Assembly (NCBI GenBank): GCA_001986395.2
Contig: MQVO02000018.1
Coordinates: 558,001 to 622,000 of the forward strand
DNA: 64,000 bases
Reading direction: 5' to 3'
Origin: Irpex lacteus
Lineage: Eukaryota; Basidiomycota; Agaricomycetes; Polyporales; Irpicaceae
The notes beneath the pieces were generated by a model. The model did not search any database, was not told where the DNA came from, and worked only from the letters and a program-made list of their open reading frames with translations. Each line of letters starts with the position of its first letter. Positions within the stretch are counted from its first letter, which is position 1. The translations under genes were made by a program, and so were the position numbers. This document shows, piece by piece, positions 21,105-31,828 of the stretch.

Positions 21105-22887
21105 TTACCAAACTGTGCCGTTGAGCAGGTTGCTGACATCTTGACCCCAGATTGTCTGTGCGGCGGCGGAGGGGTGGTAGTTGTTGCTAAAGATCACATA
21201 CGGTCAGCACTCAAACTTGAATCTGCGCAAAGACTATCAAGTAGGAACCAGGTACTCACCCCCAGAAATCACCGGTGTTACCGTACGATGTGGCATCTAC
21301 AAATCCGTACGCCGTGGGGTTGTTGAGGACGGTGGTGAACGCGGCGTTGGAGTCCCAGATCCACGTCTTAGACTGTCGGATTCGATTATTGGTAGTTAGT
21401 AGAGCTCCTGTTCCAGTAGTTTTATATGAGCACGTACGCCAGTGGAAGAAGAGAAGTTGGCGACGCGTTGGGCAAGTTTGGTGTTGAACCCGGCGATGAC
21501 GGTCTTCTCTGCGGCTTGCGCGGAGGCGTCTTGAGAGAGCATCTAGTACACCAATTTTGATCGTCATGAGTGATCATAAGGTGGGTGAGCAGATAAGCAC
21601 AGGTGCTACGTACGAGGGGAGACCGGTCGATGGGAGGGACATTGATGAAGAGGAAGTTGCGTCCGCCGTTGTTGCTGCATATGGCAACGTTACCGTTAGT
21701 TCTGGGTCTTCCGGTATTACCGAGCGGGGTGCTTACTACTGCAGAACGTCGCAATATCAGTAAGGTCAGTCTTTAGCGTGAGTGCTCGAAGAAACTTACG
21801 AGTTTCTGCACCAAGGCAAAGTACGCGTCCAGAAGTGTGTCCGAGAACCTACGAAAGAACGATCAATCCCTCTGTCAGAAACCGCTCTCACATCCAAAAA
21901 CTCATCGTCACTCACGCAGACCGATCCCCACTCAAGTAATACGAGTTCCCGATATCATTAATCCCAATCCAGAACGAGAACAACGAATTATCCGCACGCC
22001 ACGGCACCGCCGCCGACGGTTTCGCCACCGACGAGTTGAGGAACTCGTTCACCTGGTCGGTGAGAGAGAGCACGGTGGGTTCGTAAGGCTGAACGAGGGA
22101 GGCGTCGATGGTTGCGCCGCCGTAGGCGTAATTGTATGTGAGGAGGAGGGAGTGGTTGAATTGGACGGTGGCGACGTCGATCCAGTTGACGCCTCCGACG
22201 GCGGTGTAGCCCTGTGTAGTAGTGTGTGAGATGAGTAGGAGAGTGAGGGGGGGGAGAGTAAGGGGTGCTTACTGGGTAGGGAGGGTTGCCGAGGGGGTTG
22301 CCGACGCTGGGTTGGGTGCCGTCGACGGTGAATCCGGTTTGGGTGTATGAATCGCCGCTAAGGGTGGAAAGACGTAAAAATCAGACTTTGTACCTAAGTT
22401 GGGGCTCATGTAGCTTACAAGCTGAACCAGTAGTTGACGTTCGTGTTGACGGGAGACGTGGGCTGAGTAGGCTGGGATGTTGTAGTAGAAACGGGCGTAG
22501 TGGTTCCGCTGTTAGCCGTCGACGCTGTTGTAGTACCTTGCAAGCACTGAGAGTAGTCTGTATATGTATATCAGGAGGAGCGGCTGTGTATGGTGGCAGG
22601 TAGAGCGTACAGTCATTCAGCTTCGTACACACCAGCCTAAGCAAATTAGGTTATTTAGTGCAGTGTTTGTCTTTTGTAGGTTGTTGACTTACCCAGAGGC
22701 ACATGTTGTAGCACCGCTCCATCCAATACCACCACCTATACGCATGAAGTAGTCAGTTACCCCGCCGCGACTAGCATATGAGGAAGGAAGATGTCGACGT
22801 ACACTGTTGCCATTCGCTAGCCTGTGCCACAACCTGAGCAACAAAGATGCTAGCAGTAACAAATGCGACGCAAGTTATTCTCGCCAT
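21105..22887 (-). CDS. secreted CBM1-CE16 acetylesterase (GDSL/SGNH hydrolase)
   Basis: Secreted esterase of carbohydrate esterase family 16, expected to deacetylate plant-wall oligosaccharides, with a cellulose-binding CBM1. Twelve exons on the minus strand: 22803-22887, 22693-22735, 22611-22636, 22419-22557, 22273-22357, 21916-22211, 21800-21848, 21737-21738, 21614-21674, 21438-21542, 21260-21372, 21105-21186; 361 residues. Order: signal peptide (1-22), CBM1 (WQQCGGIGWSGATTC ... LVCTKLNDYYSQCL), Thr/Ser/Pro linker, then the SGNH domain with FGDSYT (nucleophile Ser), YNYAYGGAT (oxyanion Gly), FWIGINDIG (oxyanion Asn) and NNYHPS (catalytic His). Exon 8 is two bases long and gives the Tyr in LVQKLYNNGG. 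It fits the lignocellulose-degrading lifestyle also suggested by the AA9 gene. Confidence 0.93.
21737..21738 (-). other. two-nucleotide microexon of the CE16 gene
   Basis: On the minus strand the bases TA lie between an intron ending TTCTGCAG (21739-21799, 61 bases) and one beginning GTAAGC (21675-21736, 62 bases, with ACTAAC as likely branch site). Joining CTC + TA + C gives Leu-Tyr and keeps the frame into NNGGRNFLFINVPP, a conserved CE16 segment. Skipping it leaves a frame with immediate stops. Confidence 0.75.
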
Positions 22888-23612
22888 CGTTCTTGTCGAT
22901 GTAGACCGTATGTACGAGGATCCAGAAGCCTCAGACTTCAGCAATACACGTCGGTATATATCATCTGTTGCATAATTAACCTCAGTCCGTCAGCAGACAG
23001 TGCAGCATATGATAGCGGCACATATTCGGATGGTGTTGAGCATTTTCGAAGGGCCGTGTTGAGGTTTGGAGAATTCGGGTGGTCATGATGTTTGCGTGAA
23101 AGCAGCCGTTCATACGCAATACCGTGGATCTACCGCAACCCTGCGAGGCATCGGGCTCAAGCACCAGTAGGTACACTCCAGCAATAAGCTGAATAAATAG
23201 TGCTATGATTCCGTATGATATGTCAATCATCTCATTGTATTTGCGCTGACAGATCATCTATACTTGAAAATGAAGCGGCTGTTAGTCGGATACCTGGACA
23301 CGCTCACCAGTTCTTCTCCGTACCTCGTGGCCCCCACCCTGAAGACGGATGTTTCGCGGCGCAGCTGAAGGTGTCCAGCCTCTGTGATGTATGTATTTAC
23401 TTGATTTCGTGAGAAATGATAGCTATGATGCCGATATCCCTAATTGAACGTTTTCAGACATGAAGGTGAGGATCAAGGCGATGACTTGGACGGGGAACTA
23501 AGTACTCGGAAAGGCAGTCATAGTTCGGAACAAGCGGCCCGGGACCAAACACAACCTCCGCGGCCTCGAACTTAAATTGTTCTCACTTGTTCTTGACAAT
23601 ATTTACAGGCAA
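22888..23612. other. intergenic region, divergent promoters
   Basis: About 725 bases between the CE16 esterase and the zinc-finger gene. A TATATA element at 22954-22961 suits the esterase, about 70 bases before its ATG. A possible 5'-untranslated intron acceptor (TTTACAG) lies just before the zinc-finger ATG, at about 23602-23608. No gene seen. Confidence 0.5.
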
Positions 23613-25911
23613 ATGATGGACCCGCAGAAGAGAGCAGGGTCTAAAAAGTATCGCTGCAACTGGATGGGTTGTCCGCTGACGTTCGAAAAGCCCTCTTTGC
23701 TACGCGCTCATCTGGACGGCGTGCATCTCACAACAGAACGACTCAACGCAGACTGTCGCGTGCCTGGAGGTAGATGGGAGGAGTGGCTGAGAGTACATGA
23801 CCCCGAATACAGTGCTACCACTGGTGAGTAGTAAATATCGCTCTTCTACATGAATTTCAGCTAAATGAATGGGCCAGACAGCTGGGTGGCCGCGCTCCCT
23901 TCAGGTGCCTACTCCAGCTCTCAGAGCACCCCTTCGCCATCTCGCTCGCGACTTTTATCACAGGATGCGTCACCCCGTAAAAGAGATACTACTCTATCTA
24001 CATCACACCAGTCCCCTGTGCGTCTTGTAACACCGGAACAACGCACGCGTCTTCAACCATCCAAGGCCTCCTTCTCTGGCTTCAGTGCTCTGGACACACC
24101 AACACAGGCAGCACGACTCAATGGCGCAGTAGAAAACTCTCCTGCACTCAGCGTACTCGTGCGAAGGTCCAATGGGTCCTCGCTTCCCGCAAGCCCTCAG
24201 CTCCACACTCCCTCCGAGTCCTCATCCGATGAGAGCCCCAGGAAAAGACCGCGTCTCTCTCCCAACGACGAACCGTCCCCTACTCCTGAGGGGCCATACG
24301 ACCAACAGAGTTTGCAAGGCTCCCAACCTTCACACCAACAGGAGCAGAACGCCTACCCCGACGACTCAGACGACAGCTTCCCTGAATTCTTGCCCTCACA
24401 GGACGTTGTCTCCAAGACAGTACACGTTGCTCCGTCTGCTGAAGCATCATTGAGCTTCGAGGCATCGGCTGATCTGTCTCAGGCATCCTCGGCAGACGTA
24501 GAACTCCAGCTGACACAAACTTTTGATCTGAAAGTGGCTTCTACTGGCAGGGCGCTCTCCCCTGAAGAACCGGATGGACTCGAAAAGCCTCAACCACAGA
24601 CGGAAGGCATGCCTGTGGCTCAATCTACCTTGGACGATTCGTTGACCGAGCCAGAGTCGCAATCTCAAGATAACCCGCCTCCCCAAATCCCGAACCAGAG
24701 CGAGACGAGGCCCTCTCTATATTAGGGAGCACGAGGCAGTCCTCAGAGGCTCAACGAGGAGACGAGGATAACATCCCTAACCCCGACATCTCTCCTGGAC
24801 ACTCACAGCAGCCTATCGAATATTATTCTCCTATACATGATCCCCCTTCTTATCACCAGCAGCACGCAGAATCTGGGTCCCATCCAGAGACGCTGTCCAG
24901 TATCAGTGTGCAGCAACACCAAGTCGAGTCCTTTAACTACTTCGAAGAGCAGGAGCAGGAGCAGGAGAAGGAGCAAGAGCCTGAGTCTGCGGAGGCGGAT
25001 CCTCAACCACCGAGTGATTCGCCTCAACGTCACATTCAGGAGGCTCAAGCACCTGAGGCTTCTCAAGGACCAAGACGAAGCTCCCGGTTACGATCGACGT
25101 CAGCTGCGAGCTCTATTGCCAGTAGTAGTGCTAAGGCGCCTCGATCATCCAAACCTCAATCTCAGACCATAAATCACTCATGGTCGAGGTCACGGTCTGT
25201 GTCTGCGTCGACGAAAGGGAAAGGGAAAGCCACAGAAGCGAACTCTGGCAAGAGCAAAAGAGCGCACAATGGCGAGCTGATCACTCGGCCGAGGGTAGAG
25301 ACCATCGTGGAGGAAGGCGATATCGACACTAATGGAGTAGGGAGCACTAGCGGTGGTACGTCCTAGACGTTTAATGAGTTTCCAAAGACTGACGGGCGTT
25401 GTATCTAGAACTAGGCAATTCCCAGGCTTTTATGTCGCCAACGACTGCACCTAGCCGTCAACCATCCTCTGGCACGGCTACGAAGTCGAAGGTGCCGATT
25501 CCTCGCTTGGGACGGGGACGGGGGCGAGGGCGAGGCTTAAGCCAATCTCGGTCTTTCACCAGTCACTCGCAATCTCAGTCTCAAGACGAGCCTGCTGTTT
25601 CCCCTTCTAACGACCACGACCACAACCACCATCAACTTCGATCCCAACCTCCCTCTCCCTCTCCCAGTCAGAGCTCCCATTCTCATCCACACAGCCCACG
25701 CGCACCCTCACCTGCCGTACCTGGGCCGACCCTCGAAGAACTCATGGCTCTTATTAAACCCCCGAAGCATTGGGATTTGGCGACTGCGGAGGACAATAAA
25801 GACGACGACGAAGATCAGGGGGGCTTTTCGCAGGTGGAGCTGCTGACGCAGGCACCGTATAATTATTCGAGTCCGACTCAGAGTCAAAGTCAGACCTGGA
25901 GTGAAAGTTGA
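23613..25911 (+). CDS. C2H2 zinc-finger protein with long disordered Ser/Gln-rich region
   Basis: Likely nuclear protein. Exons 23613-23823, 23878-25355 and 25409-25911; about 730 residues if one base is missing from the C run at 24681-24684. The N-terminus has one C2H2 finger, C-x4-C-x12-H-x4-H (CNWMGC ... HLDGVH), ending in a conserved-looking RVPGGRWEEWLRVHDPEY. All the rest is low complexity: Ser/Pro/Gln-rich, many SQ/SP sites, an EQEQEQEKEQ run, a basic SSRLRSTSAAS patch, a GRGRGRGRG box and a His/Ser-rich stretch, before a C-terminal PTLEELMALIKPPKHWDL motif that looks conserved. The frame changes by one base between 24670 and 24725. Single-finger proteins of this form are usually transcription or chromatin factors, but no target can be named. 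Confidence 0.7.
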
Positions 25912-26361
25912 GGGGACATGAGTACCTGGTACTCAGTGGTTATTCAATTTGGTGCGTGGCAGTTAGCTTTTACTAGCTTGTCTGAGGTTCTGATAATAGG
26001 AGTTGTGTAGGTTCTATTTTATGCTGTATCTATCTAACCAGTGGGCTTGTCCACGTTTTTCGTTCTTTCTTCTATAACGAAGCTTGGTTTTACACTTACT
26101 TATACCACTTTACCTGGAGGACCGACGATATCAGGCTGTTTATGCGTGAGGTGACTCAGGTGAGCAAGGTAAATCTGGGCTATCTCTCTCTGCCACACTA
26201 CGGCGGTTGTGTTCGAATCTATTCCAGGAGCTGTTCTCGTACCGGAGGATATCATTTCCCGCTACCAAGCCATTCGCGACACTACAAGAAGAACGCACAA
26301 CCCCATCCTATCAAACTTTGTCAACAGTTGAGGTTTAACCTGCTACTTTCCAACCACAGTA
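25912..26361. other. intergenic region between convergent genes
   Basis: About 450 bases holding the 3' ends of the zinc-finger gene and the short-chain dehydrogenase gene. T-rich; no gene seen. Confidence 0.6.
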
Positions 26362-27626
26362 TCACCAGGTCCAGTTCTCGAAAGAAGGCCGCACTTCCAT
26401 GGAGGATATAGGAATAAACAGTAAGTCATGCGTCTTGGGCCTGCCTTCGTACTTTTCTACTCACTATCAAGTTCCCAAGTCCACCCAGAGGGGTCCTGCT
26501 GTGCAAGGTACAGGTACGCCTATGGGTGTATTCCAACAGTCAATATATAAGAACGGGTATCTCACTCATGGAAGAACAGAGCCTTACTTTGGCAATACTC
26601 GCGGGGTGGATGCGGGTCTTCTCCTCCGCCGCCTTCTTCGCGTACCACTCGTCTCCGTACACGACTTTCCATCGTTCAGTGAGGATCATCCCGTCAATGA
26701 TCGCATGGGAGACCTATGTAGATGCATGGTGAGTACGCTAGCAAATTTATATATCTCTAAGGTCGGACTGACGTGAATCTCGTCGTTATGGAACTCCTTA
26801 GCAATACTCTGGGACAATCCGCGTATGGCGAACTTCCCGGGAGAGGAGACTGTGCAGTTTGGCGACCCCCGACGGGCACCTGTGGCGCTCGTGAATGCCA
26901 GGAAGCCACGTTTACCATGCGAGTCGATCCTACATACATGCACACGAGCTTCATGGTCAGCACTCAATATTCAATTTCAAGACGAGGCGGGATGTGATTC
27001 CGCTGCGATGAAACTGAAAGCACGCACTCGTTCTGCTTGAAGACCTTGATCGCCTCCTGTGCAAAAGCGAATCCCGCCACGAGATCTGCATCGGACATCT
27101 TCTGGATGTCTGCTTTCTTCATCTCTAGGAATGGCTTGCGCACAGCTTCGGTGACGTTCCACAGTGCAGCGCGAATCTCGTCATTGGGAAGTTGTTCCTT
27201 GAAGAATGCGAAAGCGGATACGATAGACTCGTAGGTATACTCTGGTACCGCGTAGAAAAGGGCCTTCATAGCGCATGCCAGGTGAGTACAGTCCCTATAA
27301 AGATAACTTTAGAACTCACCTCCCCTCCGTTCTGTTTGATCTCGCTAGCGAGGTTCTGAAGGTTCTCTTCGTTTTTAGATATGAGAGCAACCACGTAACC
27401 GAGTTCTTTGGAAAAGGCACGGCTACGGTACATGAGGTCAGCCAGGCCTGTGTTTGGTTTACGATGTAATGTTCCACGAGGGGGTGTCTATACACGCACG
27501 CAGTATAACCTCCAGTACCTGAACAATGGTAGGATCAGTCGCGGTATCCTTGCCATCAACTTTAGATGACCTTTCACCTGTTCCGTTTCCTATACCCGCA
27601 ATAACGATAACTGGGCGGGGAGGCAT
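26362..27626 (-). CDS. short-chain dehydrogenase/reductase (SDR)-like protein
   Basis: NAD(P)-dependent oxidoreductase-like protein of 260 residues. Exons on the minus strand: 27578-27626, 27320-27447, 27028-27263, 26773-26929, 26588-26713, 26465-26519, 26362-26393. The N-terminus VIVIAGIGNGTG is the nucleotide-binding Gly loop. EIRAALWNV stands at the NxG/NAG position, FLAFTSATGARRG contains the strand-5 region, and SPGKFAIRGLSQSIAKEF corresponds to the active-site helix, where the usual YxxxK Tyr appears to be replaced (SSPGKFA). The C-terminus WTWELDMRPSFENW is typical of a fungal SDR subgroup. The first intron, 130 bases, is long for this window, and the segment just after it (LADLMYRSRAF) is atypical, so exon 2's 5' edge is uncertain. 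It sits beside two GST genes on the same strand. Confidence 0.75.
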
Positions 27627-27710
27627 TGTGCGAGAGATAGAGCGCGTTGCTGCTGGCAGAGGTGAGTGAATCCAATCTTCGCTCATCACTTTTCTCAAGA
27701 CATTTATACT

Positions 27711-27718
27711 CTTCTTTA
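27711..27718 (-). promoter_or_regulatory. TATA element of the SDR gene
   Basis: TATAAATG on the minus strand, about 85 bases upstream of the SDR start codon. Confidence 0.4.
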
Positions 27719-27941
27719 CGGTTGGGTCTTCTCAGAAAGATGATTACCAAGCCCGAGGCTGACAAACACGAAAAAGGCACTTAGGAGCGGCGATCATGGG
27801 TGCATAGTTGGCCAAACTGACCGACCCACCTTCTTTGCCGCAATCAACCCATGGTAAGTAGTACCTCTAAGCCGTTGCACTACGGATTGATAATGATCAT
27901 TTCACCTGAAGTAAGGCTTCGATACAATGAGGATACGCCTT

Positions 27942-28913
27942 TTACTTCCCCCTCAGATCATCCCTTCTCGCAAGCGTCCTGGCGATCGCAGGTCGGTTCT
28001 TCAATTCACGGTGCCACCTGATACGTCACAATCGTCAGACATTACCAGACAACATCCCTACGAACATGCATACCTTCCGACTGCAGGGAAGTCTCTGTCA
28101 AAGTTGAAATCGTTGTAGTCCACGACGAGGATGGTCTCGGCAAAAATATTCCAGCTAAGGAATAAATTTAACATACGCTACACAGGAAAGATGTTGCATA
28201 CGTACATGACGAATGAGATGTCCGCTATGGTGCACTTTCCAGCTACAAGCCACTGCTGCTTGGAGAGTACACTCTCTAACACGCCAAGGACACGGAGTAT
28301 TTCTTTCTGATATCTCTCGATGACCTCGGGAAGGTGAGGCGAAGGGTTGACATGCTTGAACCAACCTGCCTGCCCGAAGTACGGCCTACACAGCAGCAGT
28401 CAGCCAGTAAGGGCACAATGACCTTTCGAATTGTGACATAAGACTTACCCTTGGCCTGAGGCTTGGAAGAAGAGCCACTGGTTCTGATGCATCTTGTCCT
28501 CAAAATACTCCGCAGAAATTATATGCTCCGGATCGTATTTCTCAACTAAGTAGATCAAGATAGCACAGGACTCCCTAGGTTAAAGGCGTAGATAGTGAGT
28601 CATTCTGTCGATGCTAAAAGCTACAAGAGGTGCTTACCAGACAACAAAATCATTATTCCAGTGGTCAATCAGAGTAGGGATGCGCCCGTTTGGATTGTAC
28701 TGCGTGTGAGTAGGGTCCTTCTGCTCCAGATTCTTGAAATTCACAAAGGTCTCCTGGTATGTTAGACCAAGTTCCTCCAATACCATTGCGACTTTCCTAG
28801 AACAGGGAATTTATGTTACTCAAACGTGTCAGCGATACTAGATGAATCCGTACATACCAACCATTAGGCCCAAATACATGGCTAAAGAGCGTGAACTGTT
28901 TCCCGTGAGACAT
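27942..28913 (-). CDS. glutathione S-transferase, Ure2/GstA type (copy A)
   Basis: Cytosolic glutathione transferase of 225 residues. Exons on the minus strand: 28858-28913, 28638-28796, 28449-28574, 28206-28385, 28074-28154, 27942-28017. The thioredoxin-fold N-terminal domain has FTLFSHVFGPNGWKVAMVLEELGLTY, the cis-Pro motif NPNGRIPTLIDH and the ESCAILIYLVEKYD glutathione-binding segment (Glu-Ser). The helical C-terminal domain has GQAGWFKHVNPSPHLPEVIERYQKEILRVLGVLE and the N-capping CTIADISFV. It is paralogous to the gene at 29.4-30.4 kb, with identical intron number, positions and phases, so the pair arose by tandem duplication. Probable roles are detoxification of wood extractives or oxidative stress defence; the substrate is not visible from sequence. 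Confidence 0.93.
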
Positions 28914-29431
28914 ATTCGCAAATATTGCCTATAGTTGTGGAAGATGGCGTGACGAGCTGGGCAAAAATGCAGCTCTTATACCTTGCCTCAGCATTTGATC
29001 ACAGCTGCGAAGGAAGCCCGAAGCACAGTAAGAAGCATAGGTATTATCACATTTGGGACATACACACGGCTGGGTGCGAGCATGACAGGAGGACTCACTG
29101 CGCGAAAAATGATTTGTAGCCTCGGGTACGGGCATGAACTCCTTCGGCGATCTGTGCGAGAGATAAGAAGTAGTGTTACCTACGCCGCTCATCCGACTCG
29201 GACTCTCTAACATCGCGTCAGTAAAGCATACCGATGTATATTTGTATATTGATTACTCACATTCCTTTAAGCTCGTGCCTCGATGCCGGTATAATACTCG
29301 ATGCTTACCGTCTCGTATATGATCTAGTGCTGCCTTATAGAAGCCGAACTGGCAGTTTGGTACCGTCAGTGGCTCCACGACCCCTCAATTCCGAAATGCT
29401 ACTGTACATGCCATGGTGCTTGAACATGTAT
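28914..29431. other. intergenic region between tandem GST genes
   Basis: About 520 bases between GST copy B's stop and copy A's start. It holds the promoter of copy A, with TATAAGAG (minus strand) at 28973-28980. No gene seen. Confidence 0.6.
28973..28980 (-). promoter_or_regulatory. TATA element of GST copy A
   Basis: TATAAGAG on the minus strand, about 60 bases upstream of the ATG. The base context (AAGGTATAA) is shared with the element of GST copy B, indicating that promoter and gene were duplicated together. Confidence 0.5.
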
Positions 29432-30419
29432 CTAGTGATCCCTGCTCGCCAATAACTTGGTCCTCCTGGCGAAAGCTTCCGCTACGGCGGGCCTAGCTAG
29501 AAGCTTCCTGTGCCACCTGTAAGGGAGAAACATAAGCACTTCAATGGGTATAATCTCGCTGAAGTGTGTATATACGCACTTTCCAACCGCCGGAAAGTCC
29601 TTGTCCAAATTGAAGTTATTGTAGTCATGAACCAAAGCGTTCTCTGCCAGGTAGTTCCAACTGCGAACAAGAGTAAATACTCATGCTATACTCGCCCCGA
29701 GCTGAGAGATACACCTACGGAATGAACGCGATATCCGCAACAGTGCATTTCCCACCCACAAGCCACTCTTGCTTGGACAGAACTTCTTCAAGGACGCCAA
29801 GAACACGGAGAATTTCCTTCTGATAACGCTCAACTACCTCTCCTGGGAGGTGAGGCGAAGGGTTGACAATCCTAAAGTAGCCTACTTGGCCATAGTACGG
29901 TCTGTCATCATATAGCAAGCTCGAAGAATGCAGATAACGATGGGGTTACCGACCCTTGTCCTGAGCTCTGGAAGAAAAGCCACTGCTGCTCGAGCATCTT
30001 GTCATTGAACCCCTCAACAGAGATCTTGCGCTCCGTATCGTACTTCTCGACCAAGTAGAAAATAATAGCGCAGGATTCCCTAGGGCATGTGAAGAAGTCC
30101 ATTTAGCAAAGATTCGGAGTAGATTAGTACCGTGAGGCTTTACACACCAGATTACGAAGTCGTTGTTCCTATGGTCAATCAAGGCTGGCACACGTCCGTT
30201 GGGATTATACTTCGTGTATTGCGGTAGTTTATTTTCAGCTTTGAACGTGTCCAAGAAGATCTCTTCATAAGTCAAGTCCAACTCCGACAGTACCATGGCC
30301 ACTTTCCTATAAAGAAACCCGGTCAGAATAACCAACGCCAAAGCGACTGAGTGTAACACATACCAGCCATTTGGCCCAACGACAGTGTTGAAGAGGGTGA
30401 AGTCCTTGCTGGGAGACAT
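29432..30419 (-). CDS. glutathione S-transferase, Ure2/GstA type (copy B)
   Basis: Cytosolic glutathione transferase of 229 residues. Exons on the minus strand: 30364-30419, 30148-30306, 29954-30079, 29719-29901, 29580-29660, 29432-29516. Motifs match copy A: FTLFNTVVGPNGWKVAMVLSELDLTY, NPNGRVPALIDH, ESCAIIFYLVEKYD, PYYGQVGYFRIVNPSPHLPGEVVERYQ, CTVADIAFIPWNYL. The C-terminus (WHRKLLARPAVAEAFARRTKLL) is four residues longer. Exons 1, 2, 3 and 5 have exactly the same length as in copy A. Clear sequence differences show that the duplication is not very recent, which leaves room for different substrate ranges. Function as GST is firm; physiological substrate unknown. Confidence 0.93.
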
Positions 30420-31828
30420 GCTTGCGTTCGTACTGGTGTTTGTTGCAATGCTTGATGAGGAGCTTCGCTGGTGTTTGATGCTTATATCTGGGAGGACACC
30501 CAGTTTTTATACCTTACATGTACGTGGTCCACAGAGCCTGAGAGCTGCGACTACAGCTGAGTATCACAACCCCAAAGGGTTTGTGTACAGACTGAGGGAA
30601 TCTCGTGACTTTTACTTTGCTGACAAAAACGATGCGTTTCTTCTCAGCGTACGCGTAAGTGTCCGCGGGTTCGCTGCCGACACACATGTAGACGTCGCCA
30701 CGTACGTACGGGCGGGAATGGCAATGCTTGGGGCGAAGTAAGTCAGTTTCCTTTCTCGCAGGCATTTCCCTCAATTTCAAATCACTATTTGCTCGAAAGA
30801 CGAGTTACTTCAGAACGCACCATCAAGAACAAGCCGCTTGTAGGACGAGATTTGTTGCAACTTGGCCTCGGGGGGCGGGCAGTAGGTGCTTCGGCGATGA
30901 CATATGCTTTTGTAAAGCCTGAGAAATAGGCTTCCACGTCCACGGTGTCCCATGAATTGCCACGTAAGTAGTATATAGTTTAGATTCCACCAGGTTACGA
31001 GCTTGGTGATATAAAGGCGCTATTTGTAAGGATAACACGGGCGTGGCACTAGTATTCCATTCAAATGGGATGAGGTTCGTGACGTTCTTACGATGTCCGT
31101 CGAACCGATTGCAGAAATACTACGATGACAAGACTCTACGGGCGGCCGTAAGGTCAGCTGTGCCAACATTGCAGGATATGCCTGTCATACGTACATATAC
31201 ATAGAGCTAGCTTCTACATTCATGAGTGTGTCTTTAACCACCTGCGAGTGACGCTAGGCATTGGGCACGCTGTCGACTCCCCCTGATCGTTCGTCTCTTC
31301 GTACATCTTCGCACAGCAAGCGTAAAGATTGCGCATCTGTTTTGAACACTTGTCTGGGGAGTAAATATTCTTGTTCAAACACGCTTGTAGGTCGCATGCT
31401 ATGACGAATGTTAAGATGGTATGTCATGCCGTTTGAGTATTATCAGTAGAACCCACCTTGGGATTGACAAGCGGGATCTGATGTATCCTTGGGAAATAAC
31501 GTTAATCGAGCGAAGGGAATCGCCTCACATCTTACTTCATACCTTGTCACCCATAGAGTATTGCCAAGCGTATCGTTAAGTTAGTGCAGAGAGAAAATGT
31601 GCATGCTTGTTGAGTGGAAAGTTTAGAACGACACTACAAAGTTGATGTCATAATTGCTGCTTTCGGCAGTACGGCGCATCAATTGATCCCGGCTTGGTCG
31701 CGGCAAAGTTGGCTACGACCCCGGCCACTCATACTAAAGTAATCACTCCATGATGAGAGTCCAGATGGTCCATAGGTATTACACATGCAGGCTCGAATTA
31801 TATCCAACTATGATGTTCCCAACCACGA
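30420..31828. other. intergenic region
   Basis: About 1.4 kb between GST copy B and the membrane protein gene. TATAAAAA (minus strand, 30504-30511) is the promoter element of GST copy B. The rest contains scattered short open frames and no recognisable element, RNA gene or transposon remnant. Confidence 0.5.
30504..30511 (-). promoter_or_regulatory. TATA element of GST copy B
   Basis: TATAAAAA on the minus strand, about 85 bases upstream of the start codon and in the same AAGGTATAA context as that of copy A. Confidence 0.5.

Noticed and set aside
26205..26225. GTTCGAATC, a second B-box-like string
   Set aside because: Flanking bases do not fold as a tRNA; it lies in the 3' region of the SDR gene.
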